NCBI GenBank assembly: GCA_013350335.1
Contig: CM023535.1
Coordinates: 31,466,991-31,530,990, forward strand
Length of the DNA stretch: 64,000 nt
Reading direction: 5' to 3'
From: Chimonanthus salicifolius
Lineage: Eukaryota > Streptophyta > Magnoliopsida > Laurales > Calycanthaceae
The first letter of the stretch is position 1. Every line of letters starts with the position of its first letter. Shown here piece by piece: positions 12,052-22,900 of this stretch. The notes under the pieces are model-generated. The model was not told the origin of the DNA. It ran no database searches and saw nothing but the letters and a program-made list of their open reading frames with translations. The position numbers were made by a program, and so were the translations under genes.

Positions 12052-12203
12052 CCGGAGGCCACACTCCGTCGGGGCGTCCGAAAGACCACTGTGGGGTACC
12101 CTGATGATGAGAATCCCATCAGGAGGAATCCGGAGGCCACACTCCGTCGGGGCGTCCGAAAGACCACTGTGGGTTACCTTGACGATGAGAATCCCGTCAA
12201 GTG
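12052..12203 (+). promoter_or_regulatory. Tandem structured module pair in L2
   Basis: Two successive units, each with GGAGGCCACACTCCGTCGGG, then CCACTGTGGG, then a stem-loop. The first stem is CCTGATG...CATCAGG and the second CTTGACG...CGTCAAG, so paired positions differ in a compensated way. CCACA can pair with TGTGG across each unit. The same order recurs in most LTRs of the window. Function unknown; an RNA structure in the LTR transcript is the likeliest reading. Confidence 0.75.
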
Positions 12204-12942
12204 ATGTCTATGTTGAATGGTGATGGGTGGGACTCATTACATGTTCATTTCATACATAGCATGTTTTAATTGAATTTTGTTACACATGTACTATCATTAT
12301 ATTATTTGCATGTTTGACTAACCATGTGGTAGCCCTATTCGGAAACACTACTGGGCGCGTTGATCTAACGCCCTATCTATATCCTTAGTGGATGATGCAG
12401 GGAAAGGAAAGAACGTGGTTGGAGAAGAGGACCAAGCACGAAAACTTGGGCGGTTTGAATGATTGAAATGGACTATGAATGGATTATTTATGGACTTGTT
12501 AGTTGATTTATTTGGAACAATGTAATTTGTTAGCTAGATGTTGTGGGCATGTCATAATGTAGTTAAGTAGATGCTATGGTTGGATTTATTTGAATGGTTT
12601 GGAATGAATAGTAGACTAAGGTTATATAATAATTTTGGAGAATAAATAAGGTACTTTGCTATCTAAGAATGGAAAGTTGGATTAGTCATAGGATCTATTA
12701 TAACCTCAGTTAGATTTAGACTAAATTAATTTCGCTAGTTATATATGTACCATGTGCGGATCAGTTTTATGGACTTAGTTCATACGCACATGGGCTTGGC
12801 CAGTTAAGGGTCGGATTTAGAGATCCGAACTTAACTCGCATCGTGACATTCCGTCCCGATCACTTGTTGATTATTATTATATTTAAAAAAAAAAAATAAA
12901 CTCTGAAAATTTAGAGTGAAAAGGGCGGGGTGCTACATGGAG

Positions 12943-13657
12943 TGGTTCGGCCAAGTGATATGGATTGAGAGAGAGAAGCTTGAGATCAAATTATTCTAAG
13001 TCCTTTTTGGTCTTGAGAGGAGAATCGACCTTGAGAGGGATGGAGAGAACATGATAAAATTCTCTAAGTGTTTGATCTTCCTTCTCCTAGAGTGCTGGTC
13101 GGCCAATAGATGTTTTGAGGGAAAGATATCAGCCAAGAGGGAGAGAGGGAGAGAATTGCAAGATTAGTCTTTTCCTTGATTACTAGGGTCGGCCCAAAGG
13201 TGATGACTTTGGTGCTCCCAATGTGTAACTCCCATTCCATAATCTCCCTCACTAATACTCCACTTGGGGGTTTCATCCATGAGATGAAACTCCCAAAGGC
13301 TCCAATGGTAAAGCCTTAGCTTGCTTTGTGTAACCGCCACTTCTCCCTTTAATTCCCCATGTGGGAGTTTCATCCATGAGATAAAACTCCTTGTGCCCAA
13401 CGGTTTGCCTTCTTGGCTTGTGTAGCACATTAGACCGTCCCCCTCTTTTTGGTGTTCCATTTTGATTTGAATTTTGAAACATGAAACTCCTCACCTCTCC
13501 ATTTAATTCCCATTTGGGAGTTTCATCCATGGGGTGAAGTTCCCATGCAACCAACGGTCTTGCCTTGGCTTGGACCACAAAACCGTTCATACTCATTGAT
13601 GATTACCTTGGGGGTTTCATCTATGAGATGAAACATTCCAAACCCCCCCACCCCCCC

Positions 13658-13704
<47 letters not shown>

Positions 13705-14194
13705 TCCCCCTCCCCTCCCCCTCCAACGTGTACCCATAGTTGAATTTGAAATATGTAACCCCAAAACCTTTCCATCCAACTCACTTCTCAAATAAATTTA
13801 ATTCAAATTTATTTAACTCACTTAACTCAACTCATCCAATTAATTCAACTCAAACATTTAATTCAACTCAACCATTTAATTCAACTCAACCATTTGATTC
13901 CATTTCCAACTCAAATCAGCCCCAACCAAGTTAAGCTTGGACTCACTTGGTGGTCAACCAAGTCAACCATGACCCATTGGGTCCCTTTTGGGCATTTTGA
14001 CCCAAATAACAACCTTGACCCCATTAAACACATCTTAACCATTTATTTTAAATTGAACCTTATAACATGTACATTGGGTCTTAATTGGACAAATGACCCC
14101 ACAACTTACCCATCTTCGGTTCATATCCTTTAATTCACAAATTCAATGGCAAATTCTGTAAATATTTATAACACGAACAATTCGGGGTCTTACA
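12943..14194 (-). mobile_element. E2 3' LTR, proximal segment
   Basis: The start of the minus-oriented E2 3' LTR. On the minus strand it begins TGTAAGACCCCG at 14194, just after the polypurine tract. It carries four TTTCATC...GATGAAA hairpins (about 13266, 13367, 13522 and 13612) and a long C tract (13646-13703). Its other half continues at 8530-9081 beyond solo LTR L2. Open frames here are low complexity and not genes. Confidence 0.9.
13646..13703 (+). repeat. Long poly-C tract
   Basis: A run of C interrupted only twice by A near its left end, followed by CT-rich sequence. On the minus strand it is poly-G. Length is likely to vary and may be misassembled. No matching tract occurs in the related LTRs of the window. 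Confidence 0.9.
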
Positions 14195-14211
14195 ATACAA
14201 TCCTCTTTTTA
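14195..14211 (-). other. E2 polypurine tract
   Basis: On the minus strand AAAAAGAGGATTGTAT directly precedes the 3' LTR start TGTAAGACC. A close match (AAAAGAGGGTTGTAT) precedes the E4 3' LTR at 29896, and another lies at 23730 in E3. Confidence 0.85.
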
Positions 14212-14256
14212 AAATTTTCGTCCCAAAAATCGAGCGAAGTAGGGTTCCAAAATAAG

Positions 14257-15765
14257 TTACATAAATAGCTCAGGGTGAGCTGCTCTCATTTCCGACTCGA
14301 GTTCCCAAGTGGCATCCTCCATACCATGTCGATCCCATACCACCTTGATGAATTGAATCGCTGGGTTTCGTAATACCCTTTGCCCAGTCTCCACTATTCT
14401 GACAGGCTTTTCGACATATGTCACGTCGCTTTGGACATCTATATCTTGTATGTTCAGTACATGAGAGGGATCGAGATTGTACTTCCTCAACATCGATATA
14501 TGGAATACATCGTGTAAAAATGCCAACTGTGAAGGGGGTGCCAACTGATATGCCACATCCCCCATTCTTCTTATGATTGAAAACAATCCCACATATCTTG
14601 GCGACAATTTCCCCTTCTTTCCAAATCTCATGTGTCCCTTTCGTGGCGAGACTTTCAAGAACACCATGTTCCCCACTTCAAATTTGAGGAACCTCCTCCT
14701 CTTGTCAGCATAGCTCTTCTGACGATTTTGTGCACTTAATAGATGTTGTCATATTAACTGTATTTTTACTGTGGTCTCTGTAACCAACTCGGGTCCAATC
14801 AGTGCGGGTTCACCGGCCTCCGTCCAGCACACAGGTGATCTACATGGCCTACCATATAAAGCCTCAAATGGAGCCATCTGGAGGCTTGCTTGGTAATTGT
14901 TGTTGTATGAGAATTCTACCAACAGTAAGTGATCCTCCCATCCACCCTTGAAATCTAGCATACATGCTCTCAGCATATCCTCCAACGTTTGTATTGTCCT
15001 CTCCGATTGATGGACAGTCTGTGGATGGAATGCTGTGCTAGTTAGCAGATCTGTCCCCATGGCCGACTGCATGCTCTGCCACACTCTGCCGGTGAATTGG
15101 CCATCTCTATCGGACACAATAGTCCGAGGAATACCATGCAATCTGATGATATCCCTGATATACCGCCAACCCAAAGTCTCAGATGAGTCTGTCATCTTAA
15201 TAGGAAGAAAATGTGCAGACTTGGTCAGTCGGTCTACCACGACCCATATTGCATCATTGCCCTTTGAAGACCTTGGCAACCCTGTCACAAAATCCATGGA
15301 GATGTGCTGCCATTTCCATTCCGGCACTGGTAAGTGTTTGAGTGACCTTGGTGGCTTCTGATGTTCCGTCTTAACCTGCTGACAAGTTAAGCAATGAGCA
15401 ACAAATTCGGCCACATCTCTTTTGAGTCTGTGCCACCAGTAATGTCTCTTCAGGTCGTGATACATCTTGGTGCTGTCCGGATGAATGGAGAGTTTGGTCT
15501 GATGTACCTTGATCAACAACTCTTTTCTGCAGCTTTTAGGCACATAAATCCTCCCACGGACTACAAGACCCTGTCCTGGTCATAACTCCCATTCCGGTAT
15601 GGCTTCACCAGTAGACATTTTGGCCCATATCTCCTCCACTTCCGGATCTGCTCGCTGCTCCTGTTCAATCGTGGTAACCATGTTGGACCGTATGATCAAG
15701 TTGTACATACTCCCATGGTTATGGATGTAAAGATTGAACTCTCGAATGGTATTCAACATCTCCCA
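14257..15765 (-). pseudogene. E2 pol 3' part: integrase and chromodomain
   Basis: Encodes the enzyme that joins retrotransposon cDNA to host DNA, ending in a targeting domain. From the valine codon at 15543 the zinc-binding region (H14, H21, C51, C54) and the catalytic core (D84, D145, E181; D-x35-E) are all present. The C-terminal part (14257-14676) has the GHMRFGKKGKLSPRYVG block and ends in a chromodomain-like segment with VKVVWDR and ATWELESEM-type motifs before PELFM, as in chromoviruses. In-frame stops lie at about 15766, 15582 and 14749; the last two look like CGA/CGG to TGA changes. The residues before the catalytic Glu are VH where relatives in this window have DG. Not functional as it stands. 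Confidence 0.9.
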
Positions 15766-17176
15766 TTACGTCCTGATCAAACATGCCATTGATGTATGTG
15801 ATATGCAGCTGAGGGCATCTGCCACCTTGTTCGTTCTGCCAGGGTGATAACGAAGTGCGAACTCATAATCCGCCAAATATTCCATCCATCTGTGCTGCCT
15901 CAGGTTGAGATCTTTCTGATCAAACAAGTATTTCAAGCTTTTATGATCTGAAAACAGTTCAAATTTCTCGCCACATAGATAATGTCTCCAGCTTTTGAGA
16001 GTGAAGACCACTACGGCTAGTTCAAGATCGTGCGTAGGATAGAGACGTTCATGTATTTTCAATTGTCTTGAACCATAAGCCACCACACGATGAGTTTGAC
16101 TGAGGACGCACCCGAGTCCTTCTCCTAAAGCGCCGCATTCTACCTCATAACCCTTGCCTCTTTCCAGCAAAATTAAGATAGGAGCCGTTGTAAGTCTCTC
16201 CTTCAGCGCTTCAAATCTCTGGTTGCATAAATCTGATCACTCAAATTTGACTCCTTTCTGAGTGAGTCGGGTTAGTGGAGATGCAATCTTGGAGAAATCC
16301 ATAATAACCAGCCAAACACTTCAAATTTCTCGCCATATAGATAATGTCTCCAGCTTTTGAGAGAGAAGACAACTGCGGCTAGTTCAAGATCGTGCGTAGG
16401 ATAGAGACGTTCATGTATTTTCAATTGTCTTGAACCATAAGCCACCACAATATGAGTTTGACTGAGGACACACCCAAGTCCTTCTCTCGAAGCATCGCAT
16501 TGTACTTTATAACCCTTGCCTTTTTCCGGAAAAATTAAGATAGGAGCAATTGTAAGTCTGTTTTTCAGCTCTTCAAATCTCCGATTGCACAGATCTGACC
16601 ACTCATATTTGACTCCTTTCTGAGTGAGTCGAGTCAATGGAGATGCAATTTTGGAGAAGTCCATGATAAACTTCCTGTAATAACCAGCCAATCCCAAGAA
16701 GCTGCGGATCTCGGTTACATTCTTTGGCGCTTTCCATTCACTCACTGCCGCCACCTTAGCTGGGTCCACGGCTATACCTTCTGCTGATATGACATGCCAT
16801 AAGAAGTTGACTCAGATAGCCAAAATTCAAATTTGCTGGCTTTGGCATGCAACTTGTTCGTCCTCAAAGTGTCCAGAACTATCCTCAGGTGCTCAGCATG
16901 GTCTTCCTTACTTTTGGAATAGATCAGGATGTCATCGATAAATACAATGACGAGTTGGTCCAAGTGAGGACGGAAGATTCTGTTCATTAGATCCATGAAC
17001 ACAGCCGGTGCATTGGTGAGTCCAAACGGCATGACTACAAACTCGTATAGTCCATACCACGTTCTAAAGGCTGTCTTCTCTATGTCTTCCTCCTTAACCC
17101 GGATTTGATGATAACCGGACATCAGATCAATCTTCGAAAAGTGCCTGGAACCCCTCAGTTGATCGAAATAGATCAT
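15766..17176 (-). pseudogene. E2 pol middle part: reverse transcriptase and RNase H
   Basis: Encodes the polymerase that copies the element RNA and the RNase H that removes it. The RT block (16772-17176) has [12 protein letters not shown] and the catalytic FIDDILIYS motif (D81, D82 of that frame). The thumb/connection and RNase H follow ([23 protein letters not shown]). Breaks: a 1-nt insertion near 17165, a frame change near 16800, and a direct duplication of about 362 bp (15957-16317 and 16319-16693) that repeats part of the connection and RNase H and changes frame. Confidence 0.9.
15957..16693 (-). repeat. Direct duplication of about 362 bp inside E2 RNase H
   Basis: Two head-to-tail copies (15957-16317 and 16319-16693), offset 361-362 bp. 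Both contain the codons for [20 protein letters not shown]. They differ at many sites, and the left copy lacks about 14 bp (GATAAACTTCCTG region) near its right end. Other pol copies here (E4 and E5) have a single copy, so the duplication is private to E2 or its close relatives. It breaks the reading frame. Confidence 0.85.
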
Positions 17177-18044
17177 CGATCCTGGGTAGGGGATATTTGT
17201 TTCTAACCGTCAGCTGGTTCAGTTTTCGGTAATCCACACACATACGGAGTGAGCCGTCCTTCTTCACAAACAACACCGGAGCTCCCCAAGCTAATGTGCT
17301 GCTACGGATGCAACCCAGTCTGAGCAGTTCATCAATCTGCTTCTTTAGCTCAGACATTTCTGCTGGTGCCATCCGATAATGTGGTAATGACACTGGTGAA
17401 GTACCAGGGTACAGCTTGATTTCAAAATTAATCTCCCTCATGGGAGGCAAGCTAGGGAGTTCTTTTGGAAATACATCCGCATAGTCCTTTACTATTCCCG
17501 GAAGTTCAGCCATCGGTGCCTTGTTGATTCTGATACTATTCAATACAAGATGATTCAACCCTTCATGTAGTATGCTTTGTTTGTCAGTTCGCACCATATG
17601 TTGTTTTCCCTCAGGTGACCAAAATGTTACTCTGCGGCGATAGCAATCAATGTTGGCCTGATAACTAGCTAACCAGTCCATGCCGAAGATAATATCGTAC
17701 TCGGTCATATCGAGTACTAAATAGTTGAACTCAAATCTGAGTCCAGCGAGTTCAGTATTCACTGTTGTGCATATAAATCCCAATGACGTGTCTCCGATGG
17801 GGGATACAATGGTAAGTGATGTGGACAGTTTTTGTACCAATGTACCAGTAGCAGTTATAAATGCAGCAGATATGAAATAGTGGGATGCTCCAGAATCAAA
17901 TAAAGCAAAGGCGTAGGAACTGTTGACTATAGCCATACCTTGAATCACAGAATGATCCACATCTGTTGGATGAGCTAGAGTAAACAACCGTCCAGATCCA
18001 GTAGGGTTAGGCACCCGTCCCGCCTGATTATATGTCCTGCCTCC
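17127..18044 (-). pseudogene. E2 pol 5' part: aspartic protease and RT fingers
   Basis: Continues the gag frame after a stop at 18045-18047. The protease active-site triad is D40-S41-G42 (LFDSGASH) of the open segment starting at 18014. The RT fingers follow ([20 protein letters not shown], then [10 protein letters not shown]) before a frameshift close to 17165. The protease would cut the gag-pol polyprotein. Because gag and pol share one frame across the stop, the ancestral element probably had one gag-pol frame, as is usual for Tekay-type chromoviruses. Confidence 0.88.
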
Positions 18045-19229
18045 TTATGAGTTAGCGGGCCTAGCTGGTGGGCGAAATGAATCTCTGGAATAAGAGGGTC
18101 TGCTGAGTTGCAGGCATTCCCTCTTGTAGTGACCCGGCTGGTCACAATGGAAACAATTATTCACCCCTCTGGGAACCGGAGTGACTGATGCAGATGGGGA
18201 GGGCTGGTTGAGACGAAAGCCCCCTGTTGACCTAGTAGATGGTGAGTGTCTGCTAAAGTTCGGTCGGAACTTCTTGTTAGGCTGAAATGCACCCCTCCCA
18301 CTTTGAGCTCGGTGGTTGTCAAACCGCACCATCTCAGCCATTTCTTGCTCTGCTATGGTCGCCCTGCTGATCACTTCTGCCAAAGTAGCTGCTTTGAATA
18401 TAGTTACCTTGGCCCTTACGCTTGGCCGTAGGTCCCGCTCAAACTTGTGTGCCCTCCGGTACTCTATATCCACCATATAAAATGCATAACAAGACAGACT
18501 GAGGAATTCCTGGTGATACTCTGCCATTGTCATGGAACCTTGTGCCATGGACATGAATGCTTGGGTATGGCGCTCCTTCTCTTCATTTGGGAAATAGTGA
18601 TCCAGAAATGTAGCTGAGAACTGCTTCCATGTCATTGCAGTCCTTTCCCTCTTCGGCACAAGTGCTTGCTGTTTTTCTATAACCTCCCACCATTTACTAG
18701 CATCATCGATCAGTTGTGATGTAGCCAGCAAAATCCTGTCAGCATGACTCGAGATCTTGAGTAGGGTTAAGATCTGAGTAATCTTCTTCAGCCAGTGTTC
18801 TGTTCCGACAGCCCCTTCCTTTCCTTTGAAGTAGGGAGGGCGCTGTTGCTGGAAATCCCTTACCATGCTCCGGTCATTGGCGTCACTAGTGCTTCCACTT
18901 CCATTCAGATGCTGTTGGAGAACAGAAGTAACTACTACTTGAACTAAGCTTTGTAGTTCAGGAGGCACCACTGGTATATTCACACTGCTTTGCCCCTCTT
19001 CCTCTTAGTGGGATGGTTGTTCATTATGTAGAGAGGGTTGCTCTTCCTCTTCATGCCGTAAGTGTTGGTCCTCCTCTTCATGTTGCGATTTTTCTGCCTC
19101 CTTTTCGTGTTGAGATCTTTCCGCCTCCTTCTCATGTTGAGATTTTTCTATCTCCTTCTCATGTTGAGAGGTTTGTACCACTTTTTCCTTTCCTTTCTGG
19201 TTCTGTCGGGTCTTTCTCTTTGGAGCCAT
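18045..19229 (-). pseudogene. E2 gag (capsid/nucleocapsid), one nonsense codon
   Basis: Encodes the particle protein that packages element RNA. The likely start is the ATG at 19229 (MAPKRKTRQNQKGKE), followed by a charged region with repeated SQHEKEAE-like heptads. A TAA at 19005-19007 interrupts it in frame; the next ATG is at 18983. The capsid domain is in the middle (FKGKEGAVGTEHWL; AEYHQEFLSLS). One CCHC zinc knuckle is seen at C277, C280, H285, C290 of the 312-codon segment. The frame stops at 18045 and continues into protease. Confidence 0.9.
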
Positions 19230-19608
19230 TTTTTCCTAAGTCATGAAAACATTATTGACTCAGTTTCCTCGTACAGTTTGTCTTTTCACAATTCTGGGAA
19301 GATTTCCAAATAAGCACTCTTTTTGGGGAAAAATTCCTAAGTACCTATTGTTTGTTTCTCAATTTGGGAATATCGGAGAAATATATCCTATTTTGCTATG
19401 TTTGATAAATCCAATTATTTTGAGTGTATTTCCTTTGCTATCTTTCATTGTTGTTCTCAGGTTGAATGTTCAGTTTGAGACTAACGAAGTAAATTAATCC
19501 GGCCCCCTTGCAACGGACTCCGAAGAGTCGGTCAGTTGGGATTTTTATCTGTCAATGAGACATGAAACCGTCTTAATCTTACTTCGAAAGATTCAATCTT
19601 CCCGTTTC

Positions 19609-19620
19609 GCTCTGATACCA
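19609..19620 (-). other. E2 primer-binding site
   Basis: On the minus strand TGGTATCAGAGC follows the 5' LTR end (GGGCGTTACA) after a two-base spacer. It is an exact match to the initiator tRNA-Met primer sequence typical of plant Ty3/gypsy elements, and it gives the orientation of E2. Confidence 0.95.
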
Positions 19621-19622
19621 AC

Positions 19623-19956
19623 TGTAACGCCCCGCCCTTTTTCTACTTACTTTCCGAAAATCAGAGTCTATTTTTTTTTTAAAAGTGATAGAGAGCGGGA
19701 CCTCACGAAGCGAGCTAAGTCCGGACTTCTAAAGTCCGACCCTTAACTGGCCAACCCTATGTGTGCATGGACTAAGTCCATGAAAACGGTTCATACATAA
19801 TAATTTATAATCTTTGCGGAATATAACATAAACTGTGGATTATAATAGAACCTAACTCTATTCCATTTCTTTTAGATAGCAAAGTACTTAGTCACTTAAC
19901 CAAATTAACTTAAATTAAATATCCATACCAAACCATTCACAAACCATAGCAATATC
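19623..19956 (-). mobile_element. E2 5' LTR, terminal 334 bp
   Basis: Only the terminal part of the LTR is present, ending GGGCGGGGCGTTACA on the minus strand next to the PBS. It keeps the terminal hairpin (19714-19748) and the GATAGCAAAGTA block. It is cut at 19956 by the insertion of E3; ATATC at 19952-19956 is the expected target duplication, but I found no partner in the window. Confidence 0.88.
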
Positions 19957-22900
19957 TGTAACGTCCACCCCTTTTCACCTAAATCAGAGTCTATTTTTTT
20001 TAAAAAAAAAAAGAAAAGTGACAAAGGGCGCGGACGTCACGACGCGAGTTAAGTCCGAGCTTCTAAAGCCCGGCCCTTAACTGGCCAACCCTACGTGTGC
20101 GTGGAGTGAAGTCCACGGAGAACGGTTCACACGTAGAAGTAAGCATCGGGGAACATTTAAACCAATTGCGGAAAATTATAAAAGAGTCTAACCTACAAAT
20201 TCTTAAATAGCAGGGAAGTTACATTCATTCAATCACCAAACATCCTTACAATCATAATGTCCAAAGTAATTTCCAAAAACATGGCAAGTAATCTAAATTA
20301 TTACATTTCCGACAGGCTAAGTTACTTCAAATACATATTTCCCAAAATAAACTTAAATAAAATAATTAGTCCGCCTTCCCAAGCTCCTAAGCTTGGCTCC
20401 CGTCCCGTCCTTCTGCTCCGGCATTTCCTGTGTCATCAGCTAGGGTAGAAGTAGGGCGTTAGACCACGCGCCCAGTAGGACTCCGAGTAGGGCTAGCACA
20501 TGGATTAGTAATAACAGCATGCAAATAATATTATAGTAAAATCATGCACTTTGGGCAATATCATGCAATGGGTGTTCTATGTCATGAATCCCACCCATCA
20601 ATCTCATCCTCATTGTACAATGTCCCTTTTTCAACCATACATAGTGTTCCAAATAAAATCCATACCATCATCGTGCCATGACCCCCTTGATGGAAAAGCC
20701 TCATCAAGATGCGATCCACACTAGGCATTCCCCTTGATGGAAGAACCATCATCAAGGTATCATAATTACAAAGGTCCCCCTTGATGGCAAAACCTCATCA
20801 AGGTATGATAATACATATATGAAATGTCCCCATGCTTGTTTATCGGTCGCCCCGATGGAGCATGGACTCCGGTTTCATTTCATCCTTCCCCTGTCATATC
20901 CCTCCCATGCCATGCATGAGATGTAGATGCCATATGTCATGTAATATATGTAATTCAATAGTAATAAAACCCACCTTAAAACAATTACATGATTACCAAA
21001 TAAATCAAAGGGAAACCATCCCATAATACCTAATCCAAAACCCATCTTAAAACATTCACATGATTTCCAAAATAATTTAAAGGAAAACATCACATAATAC
21101 ATAATCCCAAAACTCATCTTAAATACAACCACATAATTTCCAAAATAAATTAAAGAAAACATCACTCAATCCATGGCTTACAAAAAAGGTAGGAATCCTA
21201 CCGAATACCGACTCGCGTTCTCTTACGTTTTCCATTCGATAAACCCGGTCGCCCATCGCGCACCGCCTGCGATGTCCAGTACCTTATTACACATTAATAA
21301 TTAGTCCATGTTTTAACCATTTCTAGGCCCATAAATCATATCTTAGTGGGTTTCTTCATTTTAGCCAATATTTACCATTTTTGCCACTACCCCTTTACAT
21401 AAATAATTACTCATTCATTCATGCCTACTTAAGCCCATAATTAATCATTAACTCATTCCCTTAATGACCCATTTAATCATGACATACCACCATTAAAATT
21501 TTCCTTTTTAATTAACCTAACCCTTATTCGTTTAAATCCATACAAACCCCCATACTTAATCCTTTAGATGGTTAATAGATTATGGGTTTAAAATACCCCA
21601 TTCATCAAATCTTCCCATGGGGTTTACTTCATGCATTTAAACTACAATGAGTCCTTAATTTAACCAATTCCCAAATCAATTTAAACACATTCATAACCAA
21701 GCTAACCCATCAAAAGACTCATAAATGGGCCATGGACTCGGCCATACACCATGGCCGAATCCATGGTGTCCTTTTTGCCCTCTTTTTTTTTTCTTGGGTC
21801 CATTGTTCACATTTGAATTTATCACAAGTCCCTCCATATGTGGATTTAACCATTCATTTAGATCACCCATTTGATCAACATTGGTCTCATCTCTTGAGTC
21901 CATCCAAACTACTAATATTCCCCCCTCATCTTCTCATGGTTTCAAACATACTTAAACCATTAACTCTTCCCATTTTCCATCCTTTTAAACCCATTTAAAA
22001 TTTGTAATACATGACCATAGGGTTCGGCCATACACCATGGCCGAATCCATGGTTCATGTTCCATTATTTTCCTATGCCTCTTGAGGCCACAACATTATTC
22101 ATTTAAAACCCTAAACTCATTAACACCTTAATCCATCTTTTCTATCCTTTAAACCCATCATTTGATCACCATTACATCACCATAGGGTTCGGCCATTCAC
22201 CATGGCCGAACCCATGATTCATGATCCAATATTTCTTTATGCCATTTTAGACCATAACCCAATCATACTCATCCATGGATTCCATCACAAAACCTCTTCA
22301 AAACTTACCCACATATATTCATTTAAAACCCTAAAATTCATTAGCTAAAAACCCTCATTGTCTTCCATTTTTCAAAACCCTAAAAAAATCATACATTACT
22401 TACCATGGGGTTCGGCCATGCTACATGGCCGAACCCTATGGCCCTTGACTCAAAAAAATTGCATTTTCCTCCATGTTTAATCACATTAACCATATAATGT
22501 CCATAATCCCTTTTTATTTTTCTTAACCCTAATTTTTCTCCATTAGACCATTCCTTCCATTTGATGGATTTAAAGTCCATGGCATAATATTATTTAACCA
22601 CCACTAATTTTATAAAATACATCCCAAATCTTAAACCCTAAAAATCCAAAATTTCTTGTTTAAGAAATACTCACAATCCGTCGTCTCCTCCGACTTCCGC
22701 CACTCCCGTCGGTTTCCTTAGCCTCCTCTCTCCTTCCTCTTGATCTTTGGTAGGTCAAGATGCTTGATCCATGGTGACAACCTCCACTCTTAGGATCGGC
22801 CAAGGTAGGGTTTGTGTGAGAGAGGGAGAGGGAAAAATGATGAGAGGGGAGATGATAAACCTTAGCCTTAGAGTGATTTTGCTTAAATTTCCATTTCTTC

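Larger units (their letters stand above)
9082..12937 (+). mobile_element. Solo LTR L2 (family A), TSD TGGAG
   Basis: A complete 3856-bp LTR, TGTAACACCC...GGGTGCTACA, with no internal domain. The target duplication TGGAG is at 9077-9081 and 12938-12942. Order of modules: AT-rich start; TTTCATC hairpins (9829, 9978); CT-rich block and two copies of GAGCAGCAGCTGGTT (10157, 10307); donor-like GTAGGT after GAGTCGCGGAAACG (10427); eight GGTTCGGCC hairpins (10536-11757); the structured module pair (12052-12203); GGGCG...CGCCC hairpin (12353-12372); acceptor-like GATGATGCAG (12391-12400); terminal hairpin 12803-12835. It probably formed by LTR-LTR recombination within a full element. It closely matches L6 and L13. 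Confidence 0.95.

Noticed and set aside
13523..13726. Poly-glycine/proline open frames
   Set aside because: They arise from the poly-C tract and have no support as genes.
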